Shown piece by piece: positions 5,446 to 14,317 of a DNA stretch of 64,000 bases. Position numbers and translations under genes: made by a program. Origin of the DNA: Bacteroidales bacterium. Lineage in GTDB: Bacteria > Bacteroidota > Bacteroidia > Bacteroidales > WCHB1-69. The notes under the pieces are model-generated. The model was not told the DNA's origin and searched no databases. It saw only the letters and a list, made by a program, of their open reading frames with translations. The stretch's first letter is position 1. The number at the start of each line of letters is the position of its first letter. The stretch spans positions 1 through 64,000 of the forward strand of contig JAFXTE010000011.1 of NCBI GenBank assembly GCA_017525245.1. Reading direction: 5' to 3'.

Positions 5446-8157
5446 ATGACGAAAAAAATCCTCCTGATAGATGCTATGGGATTGATTTTCAGAGCGTACT
5501 ACGCGATGATCAAGAGTCCGCGATTCACCACCAAGGGGCTGAACACCTCCGCGATGCTCGGCTTCACCAACTCGCTGTACGAGGTGCTCAAGAACGAGAA
5601 ACCCACCCACGTGGCGGTGGCCTTTGACACCGGCGCGCCCACCTTCCGGCACGTCGAGTACGAACACTACAAGGAGAACCGCGAGACCACACCCGACGAC
5701 ATCGTAACATCCATCCCTTACATCAAACGCATCCTCGACGCTTTCCAGATCACAATGGTCGGCATCGATGGCTACGAGGCGGACGATCTGGTCGGTTCGT
5801 TGGCCAAACATGCTGAAATAGAGGGTTTTGAGGTACTGATGCTCACCTCCGACAAGGACTACGGTCAGCTCGTCTCCGACCATATCCGCATGTACAAGCC
5901 CGGCAAGTTCGGGCAGCCGGCAGAGATCCTCGGCGTAGCGGAAATTTGCGAAAAGTACAAGATCGAACGGCCTGAGCAGCTGATCGATATGCTCGGTCTC
6001 TGGGGCGATGCCTCCGACAACATCCCTGGCGTGCCTGGCATCGGACAGGTGCGCGCCCAGAAACTGCTCGCCAACTACGGCAGCATTGAGGAGATGTACG
6101 CCCGCAACTTCGACAAGGACAACGAGAAGACCCGCACCCTCATGAACCAATACAAGGAGCAGGCATTCCTCTCCAAAGAACTGGCTACCATCATGATAGA
6201 CATCCCGATGGAGTACGACTTTGACCAAATGGCCTACAACGGTCCTGACCCGCAAAAACTCAAAGCCATCTTCGACGAACTGGAGTTCAAGGCCCTCACC
6301 AAACGCATCTTCACGGATTTGTCTCTGCAGATGCCACAACCCCAAGCAGCCCCCGACCTCTTCTCCCCCATCGAAGAAGCCACCCCGCAAGGTAACGAGG
6401 AACCTCAACTCCCTAAAACAGTCTTCGAACTTCCCAAAATCGTGGAAATATCTTCGCCAGAAGATATTATCCGCGCAAATTCGCGCGATCCGCGGAGATC
6501 TAAAATTGAGCGAAGCGAAATAATCTTCTTTACGTGGATTTTCCAACAAGAACGCATTGCCGGATTCGCCTTCGCCTTCGACGAAACCACCACTTACTGC
6601 CATTGGGTCGAAAACGAACATCGTCACTATCAGGAGTTTATAAAGCTGATTTTCGGGGAACCGCGTATCGTGGTCATGCACGACTGCAAGAATACCTACA
6701 AGTACCTCCGGTCTTTCCGTGTGGAGCCGAAATGCACCTTCTGGGACGTGCAAATCGCCCACTACCTGCTGCAACCCGAGCGCAAACACCAGCTCAACGA
6801 CCTCGCCCTCAGCTATTTCGACTGCGAGTTGGCGGAGACTGGAAAACCGTCTCCCGCACCCGAGAACGAACAGATTTTGTTACTGCAAAAGCTCTATCCG
6901 ATCTTGGATAAAGAACTGAGAGAGAATAAATTGTCAGATTTGTTCACGCAGATGGAAATGCCCCTCGTGCCGGTTCTCGCCGATATGGAATACACCGGTG
7001 TGAAGGTCGATGTCGATACGTTGCAGCAGAACTCCGAAACGATGAACGCCGAGATTGCCGCCATTGAACAGCAGATTTACGAATATGCTGGCGAAACCTT
7101 CAACATCGGGTCGCCTAAGCAGTTAGGGGAGATTCTCTTCGAGAAGATGAACCTCGTGAAGAACGCCCGTCTGACCAAGAGCAAGCAGTATCAGACCGGC
7201 GAGGAGGTGCTCAAGAAGATGGCCTACAAGCATCCGATCGTGCCGCTGATCTTGGAGTGGCGCAAGCTGTCGAAGCTGAAATCCACCTACATCGATGCGC
7301 TGCCACAGCTCATCAACCCGAAGACGGGGCGCATCCATTCCACGTTCACCCAGACGATTACGGCCACGGGCCGGCTCAGCTCCCTCAACCCGAACCTGCA
7401 GAACATCCCCGTGCGCACCGAGCGCGGCCGCGACATCCGCAAGGCATTCGTGCCCTCCGACGGCAACGTGCTGCTCGCCGCCGACTACTCGCAAATCGAG
7501 CTCCGCATCGTCGCGCACGTATGCCAGGACGAGCGCATGATCGAGACCTTCCGCAACAACGAGGACATCCACGCGACGATGGCCGCACACATCTACGGTG
7601 TTGACAAAGAGGAGGTTACCGCCGACATGCGCCGCGCCGCCAAGACCGTCAACTTCGGGATTCTGTACGGCATCTCCGCCTTCGGTCTCGCCGACCGTCT
7701 GCAGATTCCGCAGGCCGAGGCCAAGCAGCTCATCACCGACTACTTCCGCAGTTTCCCGAAAATCTCGGACTATCTGAACGACACGCTGGATTTCGCCCGC
7801 AAGCACGAATACGTGGAGACGCTCATGGGCCGCCGCCGCAACATCCGCGACATCAACGCGAAGAACGGCGTCTTGCGGGCCGCTGCCGAGCGCAACGCCA
7901 TCAACGCACCCATCCAAGGCACCGCCGCCGACCTCATCAAGATCGCTATGGTGCGTATCTATCAAGCTATGAATGAGCGGAATATGCGCAGCAAGATGAT
8001 TCTGCAAGTCCACGACGAGCTCATCTTCGACACCTGTCCCGACGAGTTGGAAGCCCTCTCAGCCCTCGTGCGCGAGCACATGTCGGGCGCCATGCAGCTG
8101 TCGGTGCCGTTGGACGTGAACATCAACAGCGGCAGCAACTGGTTGGAGGCGCACTGA
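5446..8157 (+). CDS. polA: DNA polymerase I
   Basis: Family A DNA polymerase (903 aa) for gap filling and Okazaki-fragment processing. Residues 1-290 are the 5' nuclease domain (LLIDAMGLIFRAYYAM, IDGYEADDLVGSLA, LTSDKDYGQLVS). Residues 330-510 correspond to the 3'-5' exonuclease domain. Residues 515-903 are the polymerase, with motif A LLAADYSQIELRI, motif B RRAAKTVNFGILYG and motif C LQVHDELIFD. In the exonuclease domain the expected DTE motif is absent (FFTWIFQ at that place) and the later catalytic Asp positions also appear replaced, so proofreading is probably lost. A palindromic DNA segment at 6460-6528 is read in frame here as residues 339-361. The start was set by ATG and the promoter box. 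Confidence 0.97.
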   Translation: MTKKILLIDAMGLIFRAYYAMIKSPRFTTKGLNTSAMLGFTNSLYEVLKNEKPTHVAVAFDTGAPTFRHVEYEHYKENRETTPDDIVTSIPYIKRILDAFQITMVGIDGYEADDLVGSLAKHAEIEGFEVLMLTSDKDYGQLVSDHIRMYKPGKFGQPAEILGVAEICEKYKIERPEQLIDMLGLWGDASDNIPGVPGIGQVRAQKLLANYGSIEEMYARNFDKDNEKTRTLMNQYKEQAFLSKELATIMIDIPMEYDFDQMAYNGPDPQKLKAIFDELEFKALTKRIFTDLSLQMPQPQAAPDLFSPIEEATPQGNEEPQLPKTVFELPKIVEISSPEDIIRANSRDPRRSKIERSEIIFFTWIFQQERIAGFAFAFDETTTYCHWVENEHRHYQEFIKLIFGEPRIVVMHDCKNTYKYLRSFRVEPKCTFWDVQIAHYLLQPERKHQLNDLALSYFDCELAETGKPSPAPENEQILLLQKLYPILDKELRENKLSDLFTQMEMPLVPVLADMEYTGVKVDVDTLQQNSETMNAEIAAIEQQIYEYAGETFNIGSPKQLGEILFEKMNLVKNARLTKSKQYQTGEEVLKKMAYKHPIVPLILEWRKLSKLKSTYIDALPQLINPKTGRIHSTFTQTITATGRLSSLNPNLQNIPVRTERGRDIRKAFVPSDGNVLLAADYSQIELRIVAHVCQDERMIETFRNNEDIHATMAAHIYGVDKEEVTADMRRAAKTVNFGILYGISAFGLADRLQIPQAEAKQLITDYFRSFPKISDYLNDTLDFARKHEYVETLMGRRRNIRDINAKNGVLRAAAERNAINAPIQGTAADLIKIAMVRIYQAMNERNMRSKMILQVHDELIFDTCPDELEALSALVREHMSGAMQLSVPLDVNINSGSNWLEAH
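6460..6528. repeat. Composite palindromic segment inside polA
   Basis: Outer arms GAAGATATTAT and ATAATCTTC enclose GC-rich palindromic words (GCGCAAATTCGCGC, CCGCGG) and AGCGAAGCGA. The segment is read in frame as 23 residues rich in Arg and Ile, at the spot where the exonuclease active-site motif should be. No second copy was found in the window. Confidence 0.55.
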
Positions 8158-8204
8158 TTCTTGTTTTTCAGCGTTCTTGTATCTTATTGAATGATAAACA
8201 AACG

Positions 8205-9812
8205 ATGAATAAAAACCGGAAAATAAAAAACGTCCTGAATCTTCTTTGGCTTATTGCTTTGGTGCTCTTCACCCCCACCATCGGGATGATACTTAACTAC
8301 GATGTCTTCAAGTTCAGGAGCGTGCTTTTGCTGCTGATATGGATGGTGGTGCTGCTGAGTCCATACGTCCTTACACAAAAAAAATGGCTTTATATCACGG
8401 CTGCGTGCCTGTTGTTCGTGGATGGATTCGTCAACCTTTTTCACTGGATTGTGCTGAAATGCCCGCTGAACGCTTCGTCCATCTTTGTGTTTCTGAACAC
8501 CAACTTCAACGAAGCATCGGAATTCATGGCCATCAAAATGACGCCTTTGTTGTTGCTGTTTTTCCCTTATATCGCTTTGTTTATCATTGTGTTAAAGCGT
8601 ATTCCGCAACTCTCGTTCCGGTCAAAAGGCGAAATCATCGTGTGGTCGGCATTGTGGTTGTTTGTGGCCATTTATTTCGCCGACAATATCATCCACAAAC
8701 GTTTTCTCCGAAGCGCAGTTCCTGACGTGGAATGTGCTGTAATCTCGTTTATTAAGGAATCGGAAGAGTATAACAAATTGGAAAGCCGAAACCTTTTCCA
8801 ACTCGACGCTGTACTCACGACCGAAGACCCCACGCTTGTTGTGATCGTCGTTGGCGAGTCGTGCAACCGCAACCATACTTCCCTGTATGGGTATGGACGC
8901 GAAACCACGCCCCGACTGAAGGCGAGACAGGACATCTTGGTGTTCGACAATGTGGTGAGCGCCAATTCCAACACCTTGTATTCAGTGATGAACTTCCTGA
9001 CAGAGAACAACATGGAGCATCATCGTCCGCTTGACAGCTGCATCCACATTTTCGATGTGCTGCATTCTACTCCATACCAGTCGTACTGGATTTCAAATCA
9101 GGCGCCTATCGGCCTATGGGAGAACGGCGTGACCAACTTGGTCCAAAATGCGGACGTGAAAACCTTCGTCAACGTCACCTCCAGTTCATCGATGGAGAGC
9201 ACCCAGACGGCGTCTTACGACCAGCAGCTTTTCGTTCCTCTTCAATCCGCCATTTCCGATACAGCAAAGCACAAGGTTGTTTTCCTTCATCTTTTAGGTT
9301 GCCACACTCAATACAACAAACGGTATCCCAACGACTTCGCTCTTTTCGAGGACAAAGGCGACAAACGCACCCGAAACATTAACACCTACGATAATGCGGT
9401 ATATTATAACGATTTCATCGTCGATAGTGTTTTCTCTATGTTGAAGACCTACAGTCTGTCGCATCCGGAGGTGCGTGTTTCGGCCCTCTACTTCTCCGAC
9501 CACGGCGAGAATGTTTACGACGAAGGCGACTATTGCGGTCACAACTACTCGGATAAAATTCCCAACGCCAATGTTGAGATTCCGTTTATTCTGTGGCTGT
9601 CACCCTCGCAAAAGGAACACCTTGATGCACATAATTACCCTGTGGCGAGCCGGTTGCATACGCCCTACATGATTGACGACCTTTTTCACACGATCATAGA
9701 CCTCAGCGACATCAGCACCCCTTGTTTCGACAAAACCAGAAGTTTCCTCAACCCGGATTTCGACTCAACCCGTCCACGCATCCTTGAGGACGGCAATGTA
9801 TATAAACAATAA
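8205..9812 (+). CDS. Phosphoethanolamine transferase, EptA/CptA-like
   Basis: Inner-membrane enzyme (535 aa) of the alkaline phosphatase superfamily that would move phosphoethanolamine from a phospholipid to lipid A or another envelope glycan. The N-terminal 165 residues hold about five membrane helices; the rest is a periplasmic sulfatase-fold domain. Visible active-site features of the EptA/MCR family are the Glu in VVIVVGESCNR, the nucleophile Thr in SANSNTLYSV, HLLGCHTQYNKRYP and SDHGEN. LYGYGRETTPRL is a further family signature. The actual acceptor cannot be told from sequence. The ATG at 8205 was chosen over an in-frame TTG at 8187. It follows polA by 47 bases but is functionally unrelated. 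Such enzymes often lower sensitivity to cationic peptides (family knowledge). Confidence 0.9.
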   Translation: MNKNRKIKNVLNLLWLIALVLFTPTIGMILNYDVFKFRSVLLLLIWMVVLLSPYVLTQKKWLYITAACLLFVDGFVNLFHWIVLKCPLNASSIFVFLNTNFNEASEFMAIKMTPLLLLFFPYIALFIIVLKRIPQLSFRSKGEIIVWSALWLFVAIYFADNIIHKRFLRSAVPDVECAVISFIKESEEYNKLESRNLFQLDAVLTTEDPTLVVIVVGESCNRNHTSLYGYGRETTPRLKARQDILVFDNVVSANSNTLYSVMNFLTENNMEHHRPLDSCIHIFDVLHSTPYQSYWISNQAPIGLWENGVTNLVQNADVKTFVNVTSSSSMESTQTASYDQQLFVPLQSAISDTAKHKVVFLHLLGCHTQYNKRYPNDFALFEDKGDKRTRNINTYDNAVYYNDFIVDSVFSMLKTYSLSHPEVRVSALYFSDHGENVYDEGDYCGHNYSDKIPNANVEIPFILWLSPSQKEHLDAHNYPVASRLHTPYMIDDLFHTIIDLSDISTPCFDKTRSFLNPDFDSTRPRILEDGNVYKQ

Positions 9813-9893
9813 CATAACAATCTAATTCTAAAACAATTACAGTATCGCCCTGGTCGGTCTTATCAAACGCTTTCACCACGTGAGAAAAAATTG

Positions 9894-9901
9894 TATCTTT
9901 G
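9894..9901 (+). promoter_or_regulatory. -7 promoter element of ribE
   Basis: TATCTTTG, 22 bases before the ribE ATG. No -33 TTTG of good fit is seen. Confidence 0.6.
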
Positions 9902-9923
9902 CAGGTTTTAATTTTGGATAAGA

Positions 9924-10535
9924 ATGTTTACTGGAATTATAGAGAAAACAGGCAAAATCGTTAAGATTGAACAAGATAGAACCAATTTCGACTTCACGTT
10001 GGAAGTGGACTTCGCGGATGAATTGAATATTGACCAAAGCATGGCGCACGACGGCTGCTGTCTCACCATCGTGAAATTAGACAAGGAGAAGAAACAGTAT
10101 GTGGTGACCGCCATGGAGGAAACGATGCTGAAGACCAACCTCGGCACGTGGAAAGTGGGCGACGAGGTCAACCTCGAGCGCAGTATGCGCATGGACGGTC
10201 GCTTCGACGGTCACATCGTGCAAGGACATGTTGATCAAACGGCTGTCTGTGAGAAAGTGGTGGATGAGAACGGCAGCTGGCGTTTCTATTTCACCTACGA
10301 CCCCGAAAAGAACAACTTCACCGTTCCCAAAGGTTCCATTTCCGTTAACGGCGTGAGCCTCACCGTGGTGGATTCCGAAAAAGGCCGCTTCTCCGTGGCC
10401 ATCATCCCCTACACCTACAAAGTCACCAACTTCCATAACCTGAAGCCCGGCTCCGTGGTCAACATCGAGTTCGATGTCTTCGGGAAATATGTGCAACGCC
10501 TTTTGGACGAATATTTTGCGAATAAAACAAAATAA
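9924..10535 (+). CDS. ribE: Riboflavin synthase, alpha chain
   Basis: Catalyses dismutation of two 6,7-dimethyl-8-ribityllumazine molecules to riboflavin, the last step of the pathway. The 203 aa have the usual two tandem lumazine-binding barrels. The first starts with MFTGIIEKTGKI, the diagnostic N-terminus. The second contains FDGHIVQGHVD and the paired NGVSLTVV. The length is normal for the family. No other rib genes are in the window and no FMN riboswitch is visible upstream, so it is expressed as a single gene from the promoter at 9894. The next gene starts 47 bases after its stop. Confidence 0.97.
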   Translation: MFTGIIEKTGKIVKIEQDRTNFDFTLEVDFADELNIDQSMAHDGCCLTIVKLDKEKKQYVVTAMEETMLKTNLGTWKVGDEVNLERSMRMDGRFDGHIVQGHVDQTAVCEKVVDENGSWRFYFTYDPEKNNFTVPKGSISVNGVSLTVVDSEKGRFSVAIIPYTYKVTNFHNLKPGSVVNIEFDVFGKYVQRLLDEYFANKTK

Positions 10536-10582
10536 AAGAACTATTTCCTCGTTAATCACTTTTCATTAAAAAGAACAAATCG

Positions 10583-13294
10583 TTGAAGAAGAAAACAAAA
10601 ATATTCGCAAAAATGGGTATCAGTCTGCTGGTCATAGCAGTACTGACAGGTTGTTCCACGTCCAGGAACAACTTTCCCAATCGCGCCTACCATAATGTAA
10701 CGTGCAAGTACAATGTTTATTGGAACGGCAACCAAGCAATGAAGGAGGCGGAGAAGGCATACGCCAAACTCTCTAAAGACAACTTCACGGCCACGCTACC
10801 GGTTTACAACTATCCGGACAAATCCGAGCTTGGCCCCTGCCTGTCCCATCTGGACCGCACCATCGAGAAATCCTCGAAGGCCATCCACAAACATTCAATG
10901 ATGATCAAGGGCAAGGAATACGTCAAAACCATTGACGACGCTTATTTCCTGATGGCCAAATCCTATTTCTACAAACAGGACTATGTGCAAGCGCAGCGTG
11001 TGCTGAACTACATCGCGCACACCTACCCGAAGTCGAACATCCGCAACGAAGCGGAGGTTCTGCTTGCCCGTACCCAAATGCGGCAAGGTTACTATTCCAG
11101 CGCCGATGAACTGCTGGAAACCATCCGCTACATGAACGAAAAGAAGAACAAGAAGAAATTCGCCGTGCTCTTCAACGCCGCAAAAGCCGAATACCACCTC
11201 ACCGCCCCCGACGGCGATGTGCAGGAAGCCATAGATTATATCGGCAATGCGCTTGACAACAAACCAAAACGGGATTTCCGCACGCGATTGCAGCTCATCC
11301 TCGGCGAACTTTACGAAAACCTCGGGCAACAGGCGGAAGCCCAAAAGAACTTCAAAGCCGTCATCAAGAAATCCGACAATTATGAGATGACGTTCTGCGC
11401 CCAGATGCACCTCGCCGCCAACTACGACGGCACCGAATCCAATCGCAACGCCATCACCAAACAACTGAATAAAATGCTGGACGACAAGAAAAACGAGGAC
11501 TATAAAGACCAAATCTACTACGCCCTCTCCGAAATCGCCCGCATAGATGAAGACGAGAATCTCCGCATGGACTATCTGGCCAAGTCTGTGGCTGCCTCCA
11601 CAGAAAACAACTATCAAAAAACGTTCTCAAGTATCGCTTTGGCGGATTTATATTTCGAAAATAACGAATACCGCGAGGCGCAGCATTACTATGACACCGC
11701 GATGCTGTCTATCCCGAAAAACTATCCAAACTATGAACAAATCCAGAAAAAAACCAATGTTTTGAAAGATTTGGTGGACAAACTGGATGAAATCGACCTG
11801 CAAGACAGCTTGCTGCGCATAGCAAACCTGCCGGAAGGACAACGGAATGCCTGGGTGCGGAAAATGATTGCCGACTACACAGAAGCGGAACGAAAAGCTG
11901 CCGCTGAAGAGGCTGAACGAATGTTGGCCATGCAGAACGCCGCCTCCTACACGAACATCAACAACAACATGAACAATTCTAACGGCAAATGGTATTTCTA
12001 TAACCAATCTTTGGTGACTGCCGGACAACAGGACTTCTACCGCCGCTTCGGCAACCGAAAACTGGAAGACAACTGGTTCATCAGTAACAAGACCCAGATT
12101 TCGTTCGATGATATGGCCTTGATGAACGACCCTTCGTTGGCCAAGGATTCCGTGGAATACGATGAAGACGGCAATCCTATAGCCGCCCGCGAAACCGACC
12201 CCACAAAGGAAGCCTACTATTTGCAAGACCTTCCTTTGAGACCAGGAGCCAAAGACACTGCCAATGCCATCATTGCCAAAGACTTATACGAGACTGGTTT
12301 TATGTATCAGGATTTGTTAGGTGATACCAAACGCGCCTGCGCCTCTTTTGAATCCTTGATCCAACGCTATCCGAAAAGCGAATACACCCTGCCTGCCATT
12401 TATATGCTTTACACTCTTTACACTAAAACCGGCGATCCTAAAGGTGAAACCTATAAAAACACCTTGCTGACCCAATATCCAGAGACTGACTACGCCAAAC
12501 TGATTCAAGATCCTGACTATTATAACAAGCTGGCTGCCAAAGAAAAAGCGTTGGAAACACAATACTCCCAAGTCTATGAGGATTTCATGAACAAACGATG
12601 GCGGAATGTGATGACCGCTGCTGACGGAGCTATCCCGAACTGCACTGATGCTACACTGAAATCCCAATACGCTTATCTCCGCGCAGTGGCTGCCGGACAA
12701 ATCTACAACCAAGACACGCTGATTACCGGGCTTTCTAAAATTGTTTCTGAATACAGCCAATATCCTGTGGCGGAACTCGCCCGTTTCTATCTGTCCAACT
12801 TCACTCCCGAACAAATCCAGAAAAGTCTGGGCATTGACAGCACCGTGGCTAATCAGGAAATCTTACAAGAAGTTATCCAAACCAACACTCCGAAAAAAGA
12901 AAGCGTTTTTGAGTTCAAACCCGAAGACCAACATTATGTGGTTTTATTGGTGAAAACAGCCGAACTGCCCTTACAGACTGCAAAACAAGAACTCGCCAAT
13001 TTCAACAGCACTTATTTCAGTCTGAAAAAACTGAACGTGAGCAGCTTTTTGCTTGACAACAAACGGCAAATGATCACCATAGCCAAATTCGACAACAAAG
13101 ACGACGCCATGGATTATTATAATATCTTGGCGGGAAGTGAATCTTTCCAACCGGAAATAGACCTTGGCTCCATTGAAGTGTACGCCATGAGCACCAATAA
13201 CTACACTTCTTTTTATAACAAAAGGGACAGCCGGAAGGACTATCCTGATTTTTTCAAAGAAAATTACTTAAAAAACAATAAAAATAAAAACTGA
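10583..13294 (+). CDS. porW: PorW/SprE-like TPR lipoprotein of the type IX secretion system
   Basis: A 903-aa lipoprotein. The TTG start at 10583 gives a basic n-region followed by MGISLLVIAVLTGCST, an ideal lipobox with Cys24; the ATG at 10613 would lose the basic residues. The mature N-terminus (FPNRAYHNVTCKYNVYWNG) matches SprE/PorW proteins, which are periplasmic or outer-membrane TPR lipoproteins needed for type IX secretion and gliding. TPR-like helical repeats (DAYFLMAKSYFYKQDYVQAQ, ADLYFENNEYREAQHYYDTA) run through residues 110-440 and again at about 575-760. A SPOR-like C-terminal stretch (YVVLLVKTAELPLQTAKQEL) follows. It starts a tight same-strand run with a bactofilin and an AtpZ-like gene. 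A T9SS cargo protein lies at 26173-28158. Confidence 0.8.
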   Translation: MKKKTKIFAKMGISLLVIAVLTGCSTSRNNFPNRAYHNVTCKYNVYWNGNQAMKEAEKAYAKLSKDNFTATLPVYNYPDKSELGPCLSHLDRTIEKSSKAIHKHSMMIKGKEYVKTIDDAYFLMAKSYFYKQDYVQAQRVLNYIAHTYPKSNIRNEAEVLLARTQMRQGYYSSADELLETIRYMNEKKNKKKFAVLFNAAKAEYHLTAPDGDVQEAIDYIGNALDNKPKRDFRTRLQLILGELYENLGQQAEAQKNFKAVIKKSDNYEMTFCAQMHLAANYDGTESNRNAITKQLNKMLDDKKNEDYKDQIYYALSEIARIDEDENLRMDYLAKSVAASTENNYQKTFSSIALADLYFENNEYREAQHYYDTAMLSIPKNYPNYEQIQKKTNVLKDLVDKLDEIDLQDSLLRIANLPEGQRNAWVRKMIADYTEAERKAAAEEAERMLAMQNAASYTNINNNMNNSNGKWYFYNQSLVTAGQQDFYRRFGNRKLEDNWFISNKTQISFDDMALMNDPSLAKDSVEYDEDGNPIAARETDPTKEAYYLQDLPLRPGAKDTANAIIAKDLYETGFMYQDLLGDTKRACASFESLIQRYPKSEYTLPAIYMLYTLYTKTGDPKGETYKNTLLTQYPETDYAKLIQDPDYYNKLAAKEKALETQYSQVYEDFMNKRWRNVMTAADGAIPNCTDATLKSQYAYLRAVAAGQIYNQDTLITGLSKIVSEYSQYPVAELARFYLSNFTPEQIQKSLGIDSTVANQEILQEVIQTNTPKKESVFEFKPEDQHYVVLLVKTAELPLQTAKQELANFNSTYFSLKKLNVSSFLLDNKRQMITIAKFDNKDDAMDYYNILAGSESFQPEIDLGSIEVYAMSTNNYTSFYNKRDSRKDYPDFFKENYLKNNKNKN

Positions 13295-13299
13295 TACGT

Positions 13300-13695
13300 A
13301 TGAAAGAAACTGATACTCGAGATTACGGCAGCACCGCCGTGAACGTCATCGCACAAGGGACTCAATTACAAGGTAATATGGTTACCGCATCTGATTGCCG
13401 GATTGACGGAGCCATGCGCGGCAACATAGAATCCAAAGCCAAAATCATCATCGGTCGCAGCGGTGTGGTGGAAGGCAACATAAAATGCGCCAACATTGAA
13501 ATTGAAGGTAACGTGAAAGCCGAATCCTTGATTGTTACAGAACTGCTTTCCCTGAAATCAACGGCCAACTTGATCGGCAACATTGAAACAGGCAAAATCG
13601 CCATTGAACCCGGTGCGGAATTTTCAGGAAACTGCAAAATGCGCAACAATCGCGTAGCCCCGCAACCTAACACGCCGCAACCTGAACGCAAGTAA
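13300..13695 (+). CDS. Bactofilin, polymer-forming cytoskeletal protein
   Basis: 131 aa. The central part (residues about 15-115) is a repetitive beta-helix with regularly spaced Gly and Ile/Val (GNMVTASDCRIDGAMRGNIE, GRSGVVEGNIKCANIEIEGN), as in bactofilins. These proteins self-assemble into membrane-associated filaments that organise cell-wall or morphology machinery. The N- and C-terminal tails are short and polar. It begins 5 bases after the PorW stop and ends 3 bases before the AtpZ-like gene, so it is surely in the same operon. Its place beside a secretion-system gene is common in Bacteroidota as far as I recall, but the functional link is unknown. Confidence 0.92.
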   Translation: MKETDTRDYGSTAVNVIAQGTQLQGNMVTASDCRIDGAMRGNIESKAKIIIGRSGVVEGNIKCANIEIEGNVKAESLIVTELLSLKSTANLIGNIETGKIAIEPGAEFSGNCKMRNNRVAPQPNTPQPERK

Positions 13696-13698
13696 TGC

Positions 13699-13956
13699 AT
13701 GTCTGACCCAGAGACATCCAAAAAAGTATCTCCCATACATCAATATGCCGTTTACTCCAATCTGGCTTTTGAAATGGGAGCAATTATTGCATTGGGTGTT
13801 TTTGGCGGTGTTAAATTAGACAAGATTCTGAATATAAGTCCGTTATTTACTATTTTATGCTCCTTGGCAAGCATCGCCATCGCCTTGTTTTTAATTATCC
13901 GTTCGCTGACAAAACCTCAAAACAGATCTAAACATGAGTCAAAAGATACCCATTAG
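13699..13956 (+). CDS. AtpZ/AtpI family small membrane protein
   Basis: 85 aa with two membrane helices (residues about 22-42 and 45-68) and the Gly-rich GVFGGVKLDKIL typical of AtpZ/AtpI-like proteins. These are usually encoded at the head of F-type ATP synthase operons and help c-ring assembly or cation transport. Here no atpB, atpE or atpF gene follows; purC comes two genes later. It overlaps the next gene by 23 bases. Confidence 0.8.
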   Translation: MSDPETSKKVSPIHQYAVYSNLAFEMGAIIALGVFGGVKLDKILNISPLFTILCSLASIAIALFLIIRSLTKPQNRSKHESKDTH

Positions 13957-14317
13957 AAAGTTTTCGTTCCGCATAATCGTCTTTTCCGTCATTATTGCCG
14001 GCCTTTCCCTGCTTTTCCAATGGTTATTCCCCCAATATGCCACTCCCGCTTTGCCTTTCATCGTTCTTTTCTTCTTTGTCATCACCCTGCTCACCCTTTA
14101 TATCGTCTTGCGAAACAATGACGGGCAGGAAGGCAAACGGTTTGTTTCTGCGTACATGCTTTCCCGCACAGTGAAAATCCTCTCTTGTCTGCTGTTTCTT
14201 ATCTTGTATATGTTCTTGAATCAAAAGGATGCCATCAAATTCGCCATTGCGTTTATGATCATCTATTTCTTGTACGCCATCTTTGAAGTTGTGGTGTTAA
14301 AAAAAGAGAATGAATAA
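13934..14317 (+). CDS. Small integral membrane protein, AtpI-neighbour type
   Basis: 127 aa with four predicted membrane helices (about residues 11-30, 39-59, 77-96, 101-120) and a basic polar loop around 61-75 (NNDGQEGKRF). No named family is recognised with certainty. It overlaps the AtpZ-like gene by 23 bases and purC by 8 bases, so translation is likely coupled. Proteins of this size and topology often sit between atpZ and atpB in Bacteroidota, so a role in ATP synthase assembly is possible but unproven here because the synthase genes are absent. Confidence 0.7.
   Translation: MSQKIPIRKFSFRIIVFSVIIAGLSLLFQWLFPQYATPALPFIVLFFFVITLLTLYIVLRNNDGQEGKRFVSAYMLSRTVKILSCLLFLILYMFLNQKDAIKFAIAFMIIYFLYAIFEVVVLKKENE

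Noticed and set aside
5347..6789. A 480-codon open frame on the minus strand opposite polA
   Set aside because: It is antisense to clear PolA coding sequence, its translation shows no domain, and the PolA frame explains the codon use. Similar long antisense frames opposite serC (31477-32580), serA (32786-33625), pepT (39096-40040) and the polymerase domain (7123-8013) were rejected for the same reason.
9813..9893. FMN riboswitch upstream of ribE
   Set aside because: No conserved RFN-element helices are visible in the roughly 110-base gap.
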